Origin: Mauremys mutica
Lineage: Eukaryota > Chordata > Testudines > Geoemydidae
Reading direction: 5' to 3'
NCBI RefSeq assembly: GCF_020497125.1
Contig: NC_059081.1
Location: 13,859,105-13,923,104 of the forward strand
DNA length: 64,000 nucleotides
Shown here: piece after piece, positions 47,511 through 57,944 of the stretch
Layout: every line of letters starts with the position of its first letter
Numbering within the stretch: the first letter of the stretch is position 1
Program-made: the position numbers and the translations under genes
The notes under the pieces: generated by a model
Database searches by the model: none
Seen by the model: the letters and a program-made list of their open reading frames with translations, nothing else
Told to the model about the DNA's origin: nothing

Positions 47511-48300
47511 AAATGCAGGGCTGGAAAGGACCTCAAGAGGTCATCTAGTCCAATCCCTCTTACTGAGGCATCACCAAGCATACCTACATAATCCCTGACA
47601 GGTACTTGTCTAATCTGTTCTAAAAATCCTTCAAGGATGGCATCCCACACCCTCCCTAGGGAATCTGTTCCAGTGCTTAACTAGCCTTGGCATTAAAAAG
47701 TTTTTCCTGATATCTAACCGGAATCTCCCTTCCAGCAAACTAAGCTCATTACTTCTTGTCCTACTCTGGGTGGACAAGGAGAACAATTGATCACCATTCT
47801 CTTTATTACAAACTTTTCCATATTTGAAGACTGCTATCATATGCCCCCCGACCCGCCTGCCCGACCTCAGCCTTCTCTTTAGCTTAAGCATGCCCAATTC
47901 TTTCAATCTTTCCTCAGAGGTCATGTTTTCGCAACTTATCTTTTTATTGATTCCCTCCAATTTGTTCACATCTTTCTTAAAGTGTGGTGTGCTCAACACA
48001 GTACTCCAGCTGAGGCCTCACCAGTGCAGAGTAGAGTGGAATAATTTCCTCCTGTGTCTTACACATGACACTCCCGTAATACTTACCAGAATGACATTTG
48101 CCTTTTTCACAGCAGCATCACACTTTGGACTCATATTCAATTTGTGATCCACTATAATGCCCAGGTCCTTTTCTGCAGTATTGCTGCCTAACCAGTTACT
48201 CCCCATTTTGTATGTGTGCATTTGATTTTTCCTGCTAAAGTGCAGTGTTTTGCACTTGTCTTTATTGAATTTCATCTTACCGATTCCAGATCAATTCTCC
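47503..48300 (-). mobile_element. CR1 LINE 3' portion (minus)
   Basis: The 3' end at 47503 ('agaatcataaaaatgcaggg') is followed in reverse by the 'aggtcatctagtccaa' tail and ORF2 C-terminal sequence. Minus frames carry STQSRTRSNELSLLEGRFR, RLVKHWNRFPREG and (48275-48018) KFNKDKCKTLHFSRKN with DHKLNMSPKCDAAVKKAN. Deletions and shifts separate them. 5' truncated near 48300. Confidence 0.85.
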
Positions 48301-48309
48301 AACTTATCT

Positions 48310-49030
48310 CTATCTGGATGGAAATTCAAATTCAATTACAAACAGACAAATAATATTATATATATTTTTTAGTTAAATACAATTACCTTACATGTGCTGG
48401 ATACATAAGAAAAAAGTTTAGAAAAATGTATTTTGCATTTAACACTGATCTATTAAACAAAGTAAATATCACCTGTAGTTAATTAACTGAACTGATTGTT
48501 TCTGGTCACCACGTCCTTCAAGATTTTAGAACTAGTAGCTCTCATCCTCTGACACCTAGTTTTTAATCATAGATCAGAAAAGGAAAATCAGGTTTCCTGA
48601 TTTTTCAGCTCCTAATTAGTTTTTTAACTTTGAATGAATTAATCATTGAACTGACCCAGTTGGATAAACTGAAATGAAGGAAGTATTCACTCTGCACCTG
48701 CAGAAGAGGCTACTGCTGTCAAAAGCTGGTTTAGCACTTCATCAAACTCTGGGTCCAGGTGCTTTGCCAGTGACTTCCCCCAGTTCAGTGGTTTGACTTA
48801 CTTCAAAATTTCAGCACCAAACATACGTAATGTTAATATACAATGATTTTAATACATTATAGTAAGGTAGGCCTTAACACAGGGCATCATAATTTAAAAT
48901 TACATTTTAAATAAGTAAGTTTATTTTAAAACAAACTTGCATTTACTTTAAATTAAAATATCCATTAAAATAAAGAAATCAGAATTTTTTTATTTTTATC
49001 CATCCTGCATGCGAGTCACTCCACGCACAA
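48310..49030. other. No recognisable gene
   Basis: AT-rich, with runs such as 'aaattaaaatatccattaaaataaag'. Nothing supported. Confidence 0.5.
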
Positions 49031-49039
49031 GCACTCCGA

Positions 49040-49391
49040 GCATGCCATGGCTGCTTCACTTCTCCCGCCTCCCAGGCTTGCAGCGCCAATCAGCTTAGGT
49101 GCCGCAAGCTGGGAGGCGGGAGAAGTGAAGCAGCCACGGCGTGCTCGGGGAGGAGGCGGAACAGGGGTGAACTGGGGTGGGGAGTTCCCCTGCGTGCTGT
49201 CCCGCCCCCTTACTTGCTGCAGGCGGCCCTCCCTGCGCTCCCCTGCCCCAGCTCCCTCTGCCTAAATGCTGGCGGCGACCAGGGTGGCCAAAGATTCAGC
49301 CGCCGTGGTCACTGCCGAAGAAAATGCTGCCCCCCAAATCCTAGTGTCCTAGGCGACCGCCTAGGTCACCTAAATGGTTGCACCGGCCCTG
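49040..49391 (-). mobile_element. GC-rich hAT-like non-autonomous element (partial)
   Basis: The right end, read on the minus strand, is CAGGGCCGGTGCAACC, a hAT-type TIR start. The body is CpG-rich, unlike the AT-rich DNA on the left. A 42-bp near-perfect inverted repeat lies at 49045-49086 and 49099-49140. No left TIR was found, so the element is truncated or the hairpin is its left end. The 63- and 72-codon frames here follow from GC content only. Confidence 0.5.
49045..49140. repeat. 42-bp-arm GC-rich hairpin
   Basis: Left arm 'ccatggctgcttcacttctc' onward and right arm ending 'agaagtgaagcagccacgg' pair almost fully (a C for T change and one extra base), with a 12-base loop ('aatcagcttagg'). 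Stability would be high given the GC content. Confidence 0.8.
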
Positions 49392-49602
49392 ACAGTATGT
49401 GGTGATGATGAAGATGATGATGATATACATAAGACTCCCAACCATGGTTGGCTTATGCAGAGAAGTGCAACTACACTGCAGACACAAACCAGCAAAGAGC
49501 CAAAATTTGTACATCTGTTAGCAAACTGCTGGCAGGCCCTAGGAAAAACATATGCATTTTCCTTTAAGAGACAAATGGGCTGGAGGGGAGATGGGGCAGA
49601 TC

Positions 49603-49790
49603 ATAGAATCCTAGAAGATTAGGATTAGAGGGGACCTCAGGAGATCATCTAGTCCAACCCCCTGCTCAAGCAGGACCAATCCCCAGACAGATTTTTTTTT
49701 ACCCCCGTTCCCTAAATGGCCCCCTCAAGGATTGAACTCACCACCTTGGGTTTAGGGGAGGCCAACGCTCAAACCACTGAGCTATCCCTG
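49603..49790 (-). mobile_element. tRNA-derived turtle SINE with CR1-like tail
   Basis: Read on the minus strand it begins GGGATAGCTCAGTGGTTTGA, holding a pol III A box (TAGCTCAGTGG), and a B box follows in GTGAGTTCAATCC. The tRNA-unrelated body is short, with a T-run on the plus strand at 49690-49698. It ends in 'ggttggactagatgatctcctgaggtcc' and 'cttctaggattctatga', which is the CR1 3' end. The shared tail is how such SINEs are thought to use the CR1 RT. This type is known from cryptodiran turtles and is the main clue to the organism. Confidence 0.85.
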
Positions 49791-50160
49791 TCAGCATGAT
49801 GTTTTTTAAGAACCATTCCCAATGTGCTGTCATTGGTGTTCTCCCTCAGCATGCTCAGGCTGAACTAGTATAATATTCTGTCTTTTGCAAGCAGCTCAGC
49901 GGTGAAAGCCCAGAGCCAAAACCAGGGGGTTCTGACTTTCTGTCGTTGTTATATAAAGATAGTATTCCTGTATCACTCTAAATGCATTTGATTGTGAAAG
50001 AATACACACTTAGGCTCAGTTAGAATTTAAATATACACCCATTTGTCAGGCAACTCACATAATATGGTACTTCATAGGGAAATATTCCACCACTCCCCAC
50101 CCCCAAAGGCATTAATTGTTATTCCTTCTGAGTCTTTAAAAGAGAGACAGCTATGGCAAG

Positions 50161-50423
50161 TTAGGCCTGGTCTACACTAAGAAGGGGGTTCGAATTAGGG
50201 TACGCAAATTCAGCTACGTGAATAGCGTAGCTGAATTCGAAGTACCCTAATTCGAACAACTCACCCGTCCACACGCGGCGGGGTCGAACTCCGCGGCTCC
50301 CCCGTCGACTCCGCCAACTCCTTCTGCCGAGGTGGAGTACCGGAGTCGACCGCGGCGCTTCCGGAGTTCGAACTATCGCGTCTAGATCAGACGAACCGGC
50401 AGGTAAGTGTAGACGTACCCTTA
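50161..50423. mobile_element. PIF/Harbinger-like MITE with TTA target duplication
   Basis: A 257-bp element (50164-50420) lies between perfect TTA repeats (50161-50163, 50421-50423). TIRs are GGCCTGGTCTACACTAAG and, reverse complemented, GGGTACGTCTACACTTAC. Inside, 'gttcgaattagggtacg' and 'cgaagtaccctaattcgaac' form a further 30-bp foldback around 'cagctacgtgaatagcgtagctg'. The right half is CpG-rich ('gtccacacgcggcgggg'). The many intact CpGs suggest it is fairly young. Confidence 0.85.
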
Positions 50424-50429
50424 GAGTCC

Positions 50430-51580
50430 AATGTTATGTGTACACTGTGCCTTATGTACAAATATAACAGCAGCCCACCAAACAGACTTAAAATTGATGT
50501 ACAAAAGCAGGCACCAAAAATAAAATAAAAATTTCAAAGCATGCATATGAGATACAAACACAGTTGAGGTGAAGAATGACTCCCACATTTACCTGATTGC
50601 GTATCATGATAAACAGGGTTTCTCTCAGCCTGGCACGAGATACATTGAATATAAAGAAAATGAACTAGATAGATATTTGTATAAAATACAACATGAACTG
50701 ACACTTTGATAGTACCTGTAGCCCATTATTTTTTAAAGTGCACTGTTAAAAAATAAAATCATGGTACAAGAATCTATGTTACTGAAGGGCAAGCTGAGGA
50801 GTTCCAGTGAGAGCCCCCAGTCTATGCAGTGCTAAGCGATATTACCGTTAAATATTTACTCATTTTAAGTCTCCTGTCATTCAGTAAGGAAAAGATGACG
50901 TTCTGCACCGAGAGAACCAACTATAACATGTGTATCCCAAGCAAGCAGAAAGAAAACAAAAAATAAAATTTATCTGATTGGAAATGCTGCGAAGTTTTAG
51001 TTCAGGCCTCTCTCTAGTGTAGGTGCAAACATAAGCATCAAGAATTACATGAATTGAAGCTGGAAATCTGAATGAATGTCAGTGTATATGTACATGGAGG
51101 TGCTTCTCCAAATAGTTTAATGTCATAGACAGTATATAAACCTATTTATGGCATGTGCTTAGCTGAACCTATTCCATCTTTTTTGGAGTTCATCTAAATA
51201 GTATGCAAACTAACTAGCTTACACTCATTTCTTGAATGTACCACACCTATTTTTGCTGCTAACTTCTCTTACTCAAGACTTGTCATGAGACTCTGGAGAT
51301 TTTATCTTTTGGGCCATTATTGTTAGGTGCCTTCCTGACTACAAATTTAGGTGCCTATTCCGTGATATTTATGTTCTTTATTATCCCTGTTTAGCTCCCA
51401 AGACAGAATTTGGTCTCGTGAATCAAAAAGCATACGATGTTTCTGAGATACAAAGAATCATCGATGTTCAAATTAAACTTCCAGCAAGTTCAATGAGAAG
51501 TTGATGAAATTAAAAGCTACTCTCTCTATGGATGATGATGAAGAATTCAATATCTTAAAAGAAGCTATATGAGGCTACAA
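50430..51580. other. No recognisable gene or repeat
   Basis: AT-rich, single-copy-looking sequence. A short 'aggtgcct...aggtgcct' pair near 51325-51355 belongs to a palindromic repeat also seen near 54.7 kb. Confidence 0.45.
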
Positions 51581-51589
51581 GCAGCCATA

Positions 51590-51697
51590 TGGTTTGACAG
51601 ACATCTCTCAGGGATGGGCTAGGTCTACTTAATCCTACCTCAGTGTAAGGGATGGACTAGATGACCTCTTAAGATCCCTACATTCCTATGATTCTAT
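51590..51697 (+). mobile_element. CR1 3' end only
   Basis: 'ctctcagggatgggctagg', 'ggatggactagatgacctctta' and the terminal 'cctatgattctat' identify a very short 5'-truncated CR1 tail of about 100 bp. Confidence 0.7.
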
Positions 51698-53360
51698 GGA
51701 GCTCAATCCAGTGCAATAGACTTTAATGAGAGTTGGATCAAGCCCATTCAGTTGAAGATCTGGACAAACAGAAGTAAAGAAATAACCTTCAGCCATATGG
51801 AAATACAGAGGAGGAGGAATTCAAAGAAAAAAGCATGAGCGTGAACTTATTTTTCAGGGAATGCCGATTCATTTCTTGAATCTGGAAGATATGGATAATC
51901 AAGAGTTGGCCACAGTGCTATTGTCTACCTAGTGAAATGTTATCAGTGTTATTAAAAACAGAAAATACTCAGGAAAGCACCTGAGAAATTAAATCGAGGG
52001 CAAAATTCTGCTATCACAAGTGAATCTGCACTGACTCCTTTGGGTTAGACCTGCTGTTTTAGAATAATGAACTTTTAAAGTTCTAAGTCCTGATTTTACA
52101 AGGACAGTCCCAGTTTTTCATACATTGAACTGGGTTCTTGACAGCTTCTGATTTTCTAGAACTGTCCCAGTTTCATTTAGTTAATCAAAACATTTTTTTT
52201 ACAGCGACAAAATGTCTGTTCAGATGTATTGCCTACAACAATATACAATGTTTTAATCACACCTTTGTTTCACTCATCACCATTGTGTTTTGGGCTAGCC
52301 ATTGCTCAAGACCAAAGCTTGGGAGAACATGTCAAGTGTTAACGTTCCAATGAGTCAGTGACACAGTGTTGTCAGTGCAACCTCCCCAGGTCAGTGCAAC
52401 CTCGGAGCCTTCAGAGTGGGGTTGGAGAGGAATAAGGTGGGTGCCCAGAAGAGATCCATTTGTCTCTTGCCTCCCTCCTTTTTACGACTGCCAGAAGTAG
52501 AGAGAGAGGGGAAGTGAGAGGCAGAGGGGTACAAGGACAAGTACCTTTCTTTGATCTGATCCTCTGATCCAGGCAAAGCAGATCAGAGACTATGAAGCAC
52601 CCGAGTATTTCATGACCATAAAAACCTTGCCACAAAAGTGTCCTCGTTTTTTTTTATTTTGGAAATATGCTCATTTGATGCACACTGCACGGCACCTGCC
52701 TGAGCAGAAAGAGCCAGTGCACAAGTACAGAGGGAGGGGTGATACTTTCCACTGTCACCTTCTCTTACAAGCCTCCAGGCAGAAGGGATATTGTGACAAC
52801 ATCCCCACTGGCAAATTTCCTGCCGCCAGGGAAGACACATCGCTTGCCTATTTCAGCTAAAGCAGCATTTTGCAACAGCCTCTTAGTCTGGTTAGTTGCT
52901 CTGCCCTCCCTCCTCTGAGTCATAGATTAGGAGCTGTGCTGTTTATGACACTATGGGTCTGACTGATCATCTGTTTGCAGGGTTCCAATTCCAGGGAGGA
53001 ATTGCTCCCACTGGGCCAAATTGGCATGTAGCCTGGTGGGTATTTTTGCCTTGCTCACAGCCACCTCGTAGCACAGTTGGGTTAGAAACAATAAGATTTG
53101 AGGTTGAAATAATGCTGTTATGATTGCTGACTTGTCAAAGCTTGCGATCAGTGTCCAGTGTGGGTAAAGGCTAAAAGGGCCGGCTCCCATGTAAATGAGA
53201 TCCAGGAGTGCACTGTTTGACCCTGCACTCATGTTGGGGAGGAGCTTGAAGACTTTGCGGGCTGAGGTTGCCCCCACCCAGCCTTGTGGCCTCTGTCACT
53301 CCATCCCCCTTATGCGGGGGAGGCAGGAGGGAAGAAGTTTCACAACTGAACTGAGTCCAT

Positions 53361-53410
53361 GGGGTAGACCAGGGAGGGTCTACCCTGAGTTATCGTGAGG
53401 TTCACGATAA
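53361..53410. repeat. Two adjacent small hairpins
   Basis: Stem one: GGGTAGACC (53362-53370) with GGTCTACCC (53377-53385), 6-base loop. Stem two: TTATCGTGA (53390-53398) with TCACGATAA (53402-53410), 3-base loop. All 18 pairs are perfect and the two stems are 4 bases apart. No terminal T-run follows, so a bacterial-type terminator reading makes no sense here. Purpose unknown. Confidence 0.75.
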
Positions 53411-53492
53411 AAGCCCTGCAACTCACTCTGGAACCAAAGAAATGTTTAGTATCTGAGAGCTGAGGCAGGCAATGTAGTACCCCTTCCCAAGG

Positions 53493-53884
53493 TACAGTAG
53501 AACCTCAGAGTTACAAACACCTCATGAATGGAAGTTGTTCATAACTCTCAACAAAATGTTATGGTGGTTCTTTCAAAAGTTTACAATTGAACTTTGGCTT
53601 AATACAGCTTTGCCACTTTACTATGCAGAAGAAAAATGCTGCTTTTAATCATCTTAATTTAAATGAAACAAGCACAAAAACAGTTTTCTTACCTTGTCTA
53701 ATCTTTTTAAAAAAAACGTTCCTTTTTTTTAAAAAATACTTTACGTTTAAGGCAGTACTTTACTGTATTTGCTTCCTCCCCACCCCCGCTGCTACCTGAT
53801 TGCATATTTTCTGTTCCAAATGAGGTGTGTGATGGACCAGTCAGTTCGTAATTTTGGTGTTAATAACTCTGAGGTTCTACTGTA
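53493..53884. mobile_element. Tigger/pogo-like MITE with TA target
   Basis: A 388-bp element (53495-53882) lies between TA dinucleotides. TIRs are CAGTAGAACCTCAGAGTTAC and, reverse complemented, CAGTAGAACCTCAGAGTTAT, identical over 19 bases. The 5'-CAG start and TA target are typical of pogo/Tigger elements. The 70-codon frame 53587-53799 lies inside but is not transposase-like. Near-identical TIRs suggest moderate age. Confidence 0.85.
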
Positions 53885-54492
53885 TAATTAATATAGCTGC
53901 AGCCTGCTTTTTAAACTCATCCAAAAATAAACCAAACCTAAAATATTCTATATTCCAAGTGAACAGTCCTGAAAAAGTAGAAACAACCAGTATGTGCAGA
54001 TTTATACATGGGGGAAGGGGGAGTTAGTCATGAAATAATTTGACATGCTGCTGTAATCAAAACAGCAGGACCTGAAACCAATAAGGTGAAAGATCCTGAA
54101 GAAATGGGCATCTTTTAAAAAAGTACTTATTGGGCCTAGAATATGCTCCCTTTATAAGCAAGGACTATTCTGTTGCTATTTAAACCATCCAAAAGGCAGA
54201 AAACTTGTTTTAATGGAATGTAATCTATTCATTTTTAAAAGATGCACAGCAGATATCACACCTGGCTGAATGGCAGCAACCAATCTATAAAGGATATAAT
54301 GAAAATCTCATCAGGTTCAAGGGAAGGGGAATAAGGGAAGTATTGTTGTGCATGTGGTATGCAACCCTGCTTACTTGGCAGTCAGGTACTAAAACATAAT
54401 TAACTACAGGTTCTTTGAGCATTTTATATTATTTTGTTTTTAATATGTTTGGCTTTTATGTTGTAACTGTATTTTTTTGAGCGAGAAAGTGC

Positions 54493-54510
54493 TGTGTGTG
54501 TGTGTGTGTT
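54493..54510. repeat. (TG)n microsatellite
   Basis: Eight to nine TG units in a row, preceded by 'gagaaagtgc' and followed by 'tcgcacgcctgtgtatatg'. Confidence 0.95.
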
Positions 54511-54709
54511 CGCACGCCTGTGTATATGTATCTGTCTGTCTCTCGAGATTCTTTTTAAAACATTCTGAAAGAAAAAGGGCCCCATAATGGTGAACATGTA
54601 TCAGCAACTATTCCAGGAGGCATTAAGGTCTATTGTTTCAGCAATGTCATCCTCAGTTAAAGGATTTGACCAGTTGGATTCAAAATCAGATTGAAGGTAA
54701 AATTTCCTA

Positions 54710-55110
54710 AGTGATTTAGGAACCTAAGTCCCATGTTCACATTGACTTAGGCACTTAGGAGCCTGAGTCTCATTGAAAGTCAATGGGACTAAAGGTATAT
54801 CTACACAGCAAAAGTTGTGCACCAGCTAGTCTACCTGAGCTAGGTTGAATCCAGCTAACATAGGCAACAATAGCAGTGAAGAACACATAGATTCCAGGGT
54901 GGGCGAGCGAGCCAAGTACGTACACGGGGTTTGTGTTGGGTTGTGCTGCCTGCTCTGACACTCATGTTGTCTTCACTTGTTATGCAAGCTAGCTGGATTC
55001 AAGCTAGCTTGGGTAGGCTAGCCCGTGCATGGCTTTTGCTATGAAGACACACCCTTAGGTTCCCATGAGCCTAAGCCACTTTTGGAAATGGGACTCAGGC
55101 ATTTTTGAAA
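54710..55110. repeat. Palindromic repeat (family C) interrupted by a MITE
   Basis: Left part 54710-54790: 'ggaacctaagtcccatg', 'cttaggagcctgagtctcattgaaagtcaatggga'. Right part 55058-55110: 'ggttcccatgagcctaagcc', 'aatgggactcaggcatttttgaaaa'. Together they make a foldback of 'aggagcctaagtcccatt' units. The MITE at 54793-55054 splits it, so family C was here first. Confidence 0.5.
54790..55057. mobile_element. MITE with ~80-bp TIRs
   Basis: The 262-bp element (54793-55054) is almost entirely two inverted arms. Left starts AGGTATATCTACACAGCAAA; right, reverse complemented, starts GGGTGTGTCTTCATAGCAAA. Both then run on through 'gctag.ctacc..agcta'-type sequence for about 80 bp. Flanks TAA and TTA may be a diverged 3-bp target duplication, so PIF/Harbinger-like is likely. 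The 63-codon frame at 54770-54961 is incidental. Confidence 0.7.
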
Positions 55111-55450
55111 ATTTTACTCATAGTTACAAATAAAATCCCTAATCTAGAAAGGGAAGTTGAAAGAGCAGAAGATGCTTTTAAAACAGTAAGAGAAGATTGA
55201 GTCCTCTTTAGCATAGAAGAGATATTGATGTCAATGGTATGGAGATTAAAAGGAAAAGATATGATGCTAATGTGCATCTGGATCTGAACTAGCTCAGAAC
55301 TTGACAAAGTTCACATTTTGAATTTGTTTTAGACCAGATGTCTGGATATAAATTAGGATCCCAACTCTCCCAAGCTCCAGGTGCTTGAATCAGGAATACC
55401 TCTGTGTCTTAATTAGAATGTTCTCATCCCTCTTTCCTTGGCACTTAGAG

Positions 55451-56345
55451 CAGGGACGGGAAACTTTAAGATAGTGGTTTTTGTGTCCGTTGACTATCAC
55501 CATTTGGCAGGCTGGGAAGTATGACATCTCATAGACTCATAGACTTAAGGTCAGAAGGAACCATTATGATCATCTAGTCTGACCTCCTGCACAACGCAGG
55601 CCACAGAATCTCACCCACCCATTCCTGTAACAAACCCCTAACCTATGTCTGAGTTACTGAAGTCCTCAAATCGTGGTTTAAAGACCTCAAGGTGCAGGGA
55701 ATCCTCCAACAAGTGACCCGTGCCCCATGCCGCAGAGCAAGGCGAAAAACCTCCAGGGCCTCTGCCAATCTTCCCTGGAGGAAAATCCCTTCCCGACTCC
55801 AAATATGGCAATCAGTTAAACCCTGAGCATGTGGGCAAGACTCGCCAGCCAGCACCCAGGAAAGAATTCTCTGTAGTAACTCAGATCCCACCCCATCTAA
55901 CATCCCATCACAGACCATTGGGCATATTTACCTGCTAATAATCAAAGATCAATTAATTGCCTCGGGGGAGGTAGTGAAGTAGGATGGATTGGGTCCTACC
56001 CCCAGGGGCTCAGGTCCTGTTCCCAGGGGCTCAGAGGCCCCAGGGTTAGGGGGGCATGGTTTGAGGATCAAATCCATCCTGCACTCACTCTCCAGTGGCA
56101 ACTCCTGTCCAACAGGGCTGAGCCTGTCTCCCTGCTCCATCCTGTTGACTCTTGCCACGGCATCATGTGATGTGTGCATCCATGCACAGATGGCCCCACT
56201 CACCCACATGTGACACCCTGCCCAGCCCCTTCCTGTGCCACCACATTTTCTGTCCCAAACTGGGCTGTGGTGGACCAAATACTATGATCTGGTGGATCAG
56301 ATGCAGCCCCCAGGCTGCCAGTTGTCGATCTTTGACTTATACCTT
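55451..56345. mobile_element. hAT-like element split by a CR1
   Basis: The left end CAGGGACGGGAAACT (55451 on) resembles the 'caggggtgggcaaact' hAT-type TIR. After the CR1 at 55530-55962, the body 'ggattgggtcctacccccagg', 'aggggctcagaggccccagg' and the end 'cagatgcagcccccaggctgccagttg' follow. The reading is based on remembered layout; the right TIR is decayed. No transposase coding is seen. Confidence 0.4.
55530..55962 (-). mobile_element. CR1 LINE 3' UTR (minus)
   Basis: The 3' end at 55530 ('ctcatagactcatagactta') leads in reverse into the same long 3' UTR as the copy at 31100-31528. It has no ORF2 sequence. Both copies keep a 91-codon open frame; the differences between them show no sign of selection (see rejected items). 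Confidence 0.85.
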
Positions 56346-56509
56346 TATTGTCTTCCTCTTTGCCTTTACTCCATTCCATTCCCTGTTGCGGTTATATTCT
56401 CCTCTTGCTATCTCCCTTTTACTTTCTGTCACCGTGCCTCAACTGAGAATACCAAATTAAGGACAAAATGCTGAGAAATAGGGGAGACACTCCCCACCCC
56501 CCAAAACGT

Positions 56510-56806
56510 TACCTATCTCTGGTAACTGTTGTTCTTTGAGATGCGTTCCTCATGTCCATTCCAATAGGTGTGTATGCGCAATGTGTGCATGATTGTCGGA
56601 AGGTTTTTTCCCTAGCGATACCCGTCAGGTTGGCTGTGGAGCCCCCTGGAGTGGCCCTTTCATGACAGTGTATATGGGTCTCTTCTGACCCGCTGCCTGC
56701 TCAGTTCCTTCTTGCAGGAATACTCCAACACAGGGGAGGCCAGTAGGATTTGGAATGGACATGAGCAACACATCTCGAAGAACAACAGTTACGAGAGGTA
56801 GGTACT
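56510..56806. repeat. Inverted repeat at the DIRS 3' end
   Basis: 56510-56567 ('ttacctatctctggtaactg', 'ttgttctttgagatgcg', 'cctcatgtccattcc') is complementary to 56745-56806 ('ggaatggacatgagcaacac', 'atctcgaagaacaacagtta', 'cgagaggtaggta') at roughly 50 of 57 positions, enclosing about 180 bp. Inverted end sequences are expected in DIRS elements (terminal repeats and internal complementary region). Whether this hairpin unit is that region or a separate element nested at the end is not resolved. Confidence 0.7.
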
Positions 56807-56869
56807 GTAACCATTTTTTCTTCTCTGATTGCTCATGTGCATTCTTATAGGAGACTCCCAAGCAGTTTC

Positions 56870-57944
56870 CCCGGAGGAGCGGTCGGCGTTCACCTGGTTG
56901 CTGAATGCAGGACTGCCCTGGCAAAGGCTGCATCATCCGTCGCCTGTTGGGTGATGGCGTAGTGCGATGTGAAGGTGTGGATGGAAGACCATGTTGCTGC
57001 CTTGCATATGTCCTAAACAGGGACCTGCGCAAGGAATGCTGTGGATGAAGCCTGCGCTCTTGTGGAGTATGCCGTCAATGGTGGGGCTGGAATCTTAGCT
57101 AGGTCGTAACACATTCTGATGCAGGATGCGATCCACAACAAAATGTGCTGGGACGAGATGGGAAGCCCCTTCATTCTCTCTGTGATTGCAATATAGAGCT
57201 GTGGTGATGTAAGAAACAGCTTTGTGTGCGCAATGTAAAAGGCTAGGGCACATCCAGGGAATGGAGCATTCGCTCTCTGTTACTGGCATGTGGCTTAGGG
57301 AAGAACACAGGTAAAAATATGTCCTGGTTCACATGAAACTGGGAGACTAACTTTGATAGAAATGCAGGATGAGGGCGTAGCTTCACCTTGTCTTTATAAA
57401 AGACCATAGAGGGAGGCTCAGGAGTCAGCGTTCTGAGATCGGAGACCCTTCTGGTGGAGGTTATGGCCACCAGAAAAGCCACCTTCGAGGAAAGGTAGGA
57501 CAGAGGGCAGGTCACCATGGGCTCAAAAGGCCACCTTCCAGGAAAGATAGGACAGAGGGCAGGTCTCATGAGCATGGACAAGACCAGGCTGAGGTCCCAC
57601 TCAGGGACGGGCTGCCGCATCTGGAGATAAAGTCTGTCCAAGCCCTTGAGAAACCAGACCACCATGGGATTCCCAAAGACTGATTTACCCACTGCACCCA
57701 GGTGGAAGGCTGAAATGGTGGCCAGGTACACTTTGATAGATGATATTGCCAACTCTTGCTGCTTCAGGTACAATAGGTAGTCCAAAACAAGGGGAATTGA
57801 CACTTGCTGCGGAGGGCTGCCCTTCTGCTGAGACCAGATAGAAAACCGCTTCCACTTCACCAGGGTATGTGGCACGAATGGAGGGTTTCCTACTTCCCAG
57901 CAGAACTTCTCTGAGTGCAAACACTGGAGCTCTAGCGAACTCAA
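56870..57944 (-). pseudogene. Tyrosine recombinase of the DIRS element, inactivated
   Basis: The frame 57944-57243 (233 codons) has a DNA-binding N-terminal part (WSQQKGSPPQQVSIPLVLDY, SSIKVYLATISAFH) and box I with its catalytic Arg (TSTRRVSDLRTL). Downstream, in another frame, box II reads YSTRAQASS, where the family has H-S-T-R, so the His is now Tyr. Then comes a stop, then DICKAATWSSIHTFTSHYAI with the nucleophile Tyr at 56961-56959. A 52-bp tandem duplication (units at 57479 and 57531, 33 of 35 bases equal at the start) shifts the frame yet stays open. It would integrate the circular cDNA; this copy cannot. Confidence 0.85.

Noticed and set aside
49374..49622. 82-codon frame crossing from the hAT-like block to the SINE
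   Set aside because: It spans two unrelated repeat boundaries, so it is not a conserved coding unit.
53361..53410. Reading the twin hairpins as a transcription terminator
   Set aside because: No T-run follows and the context is eukaryotic.
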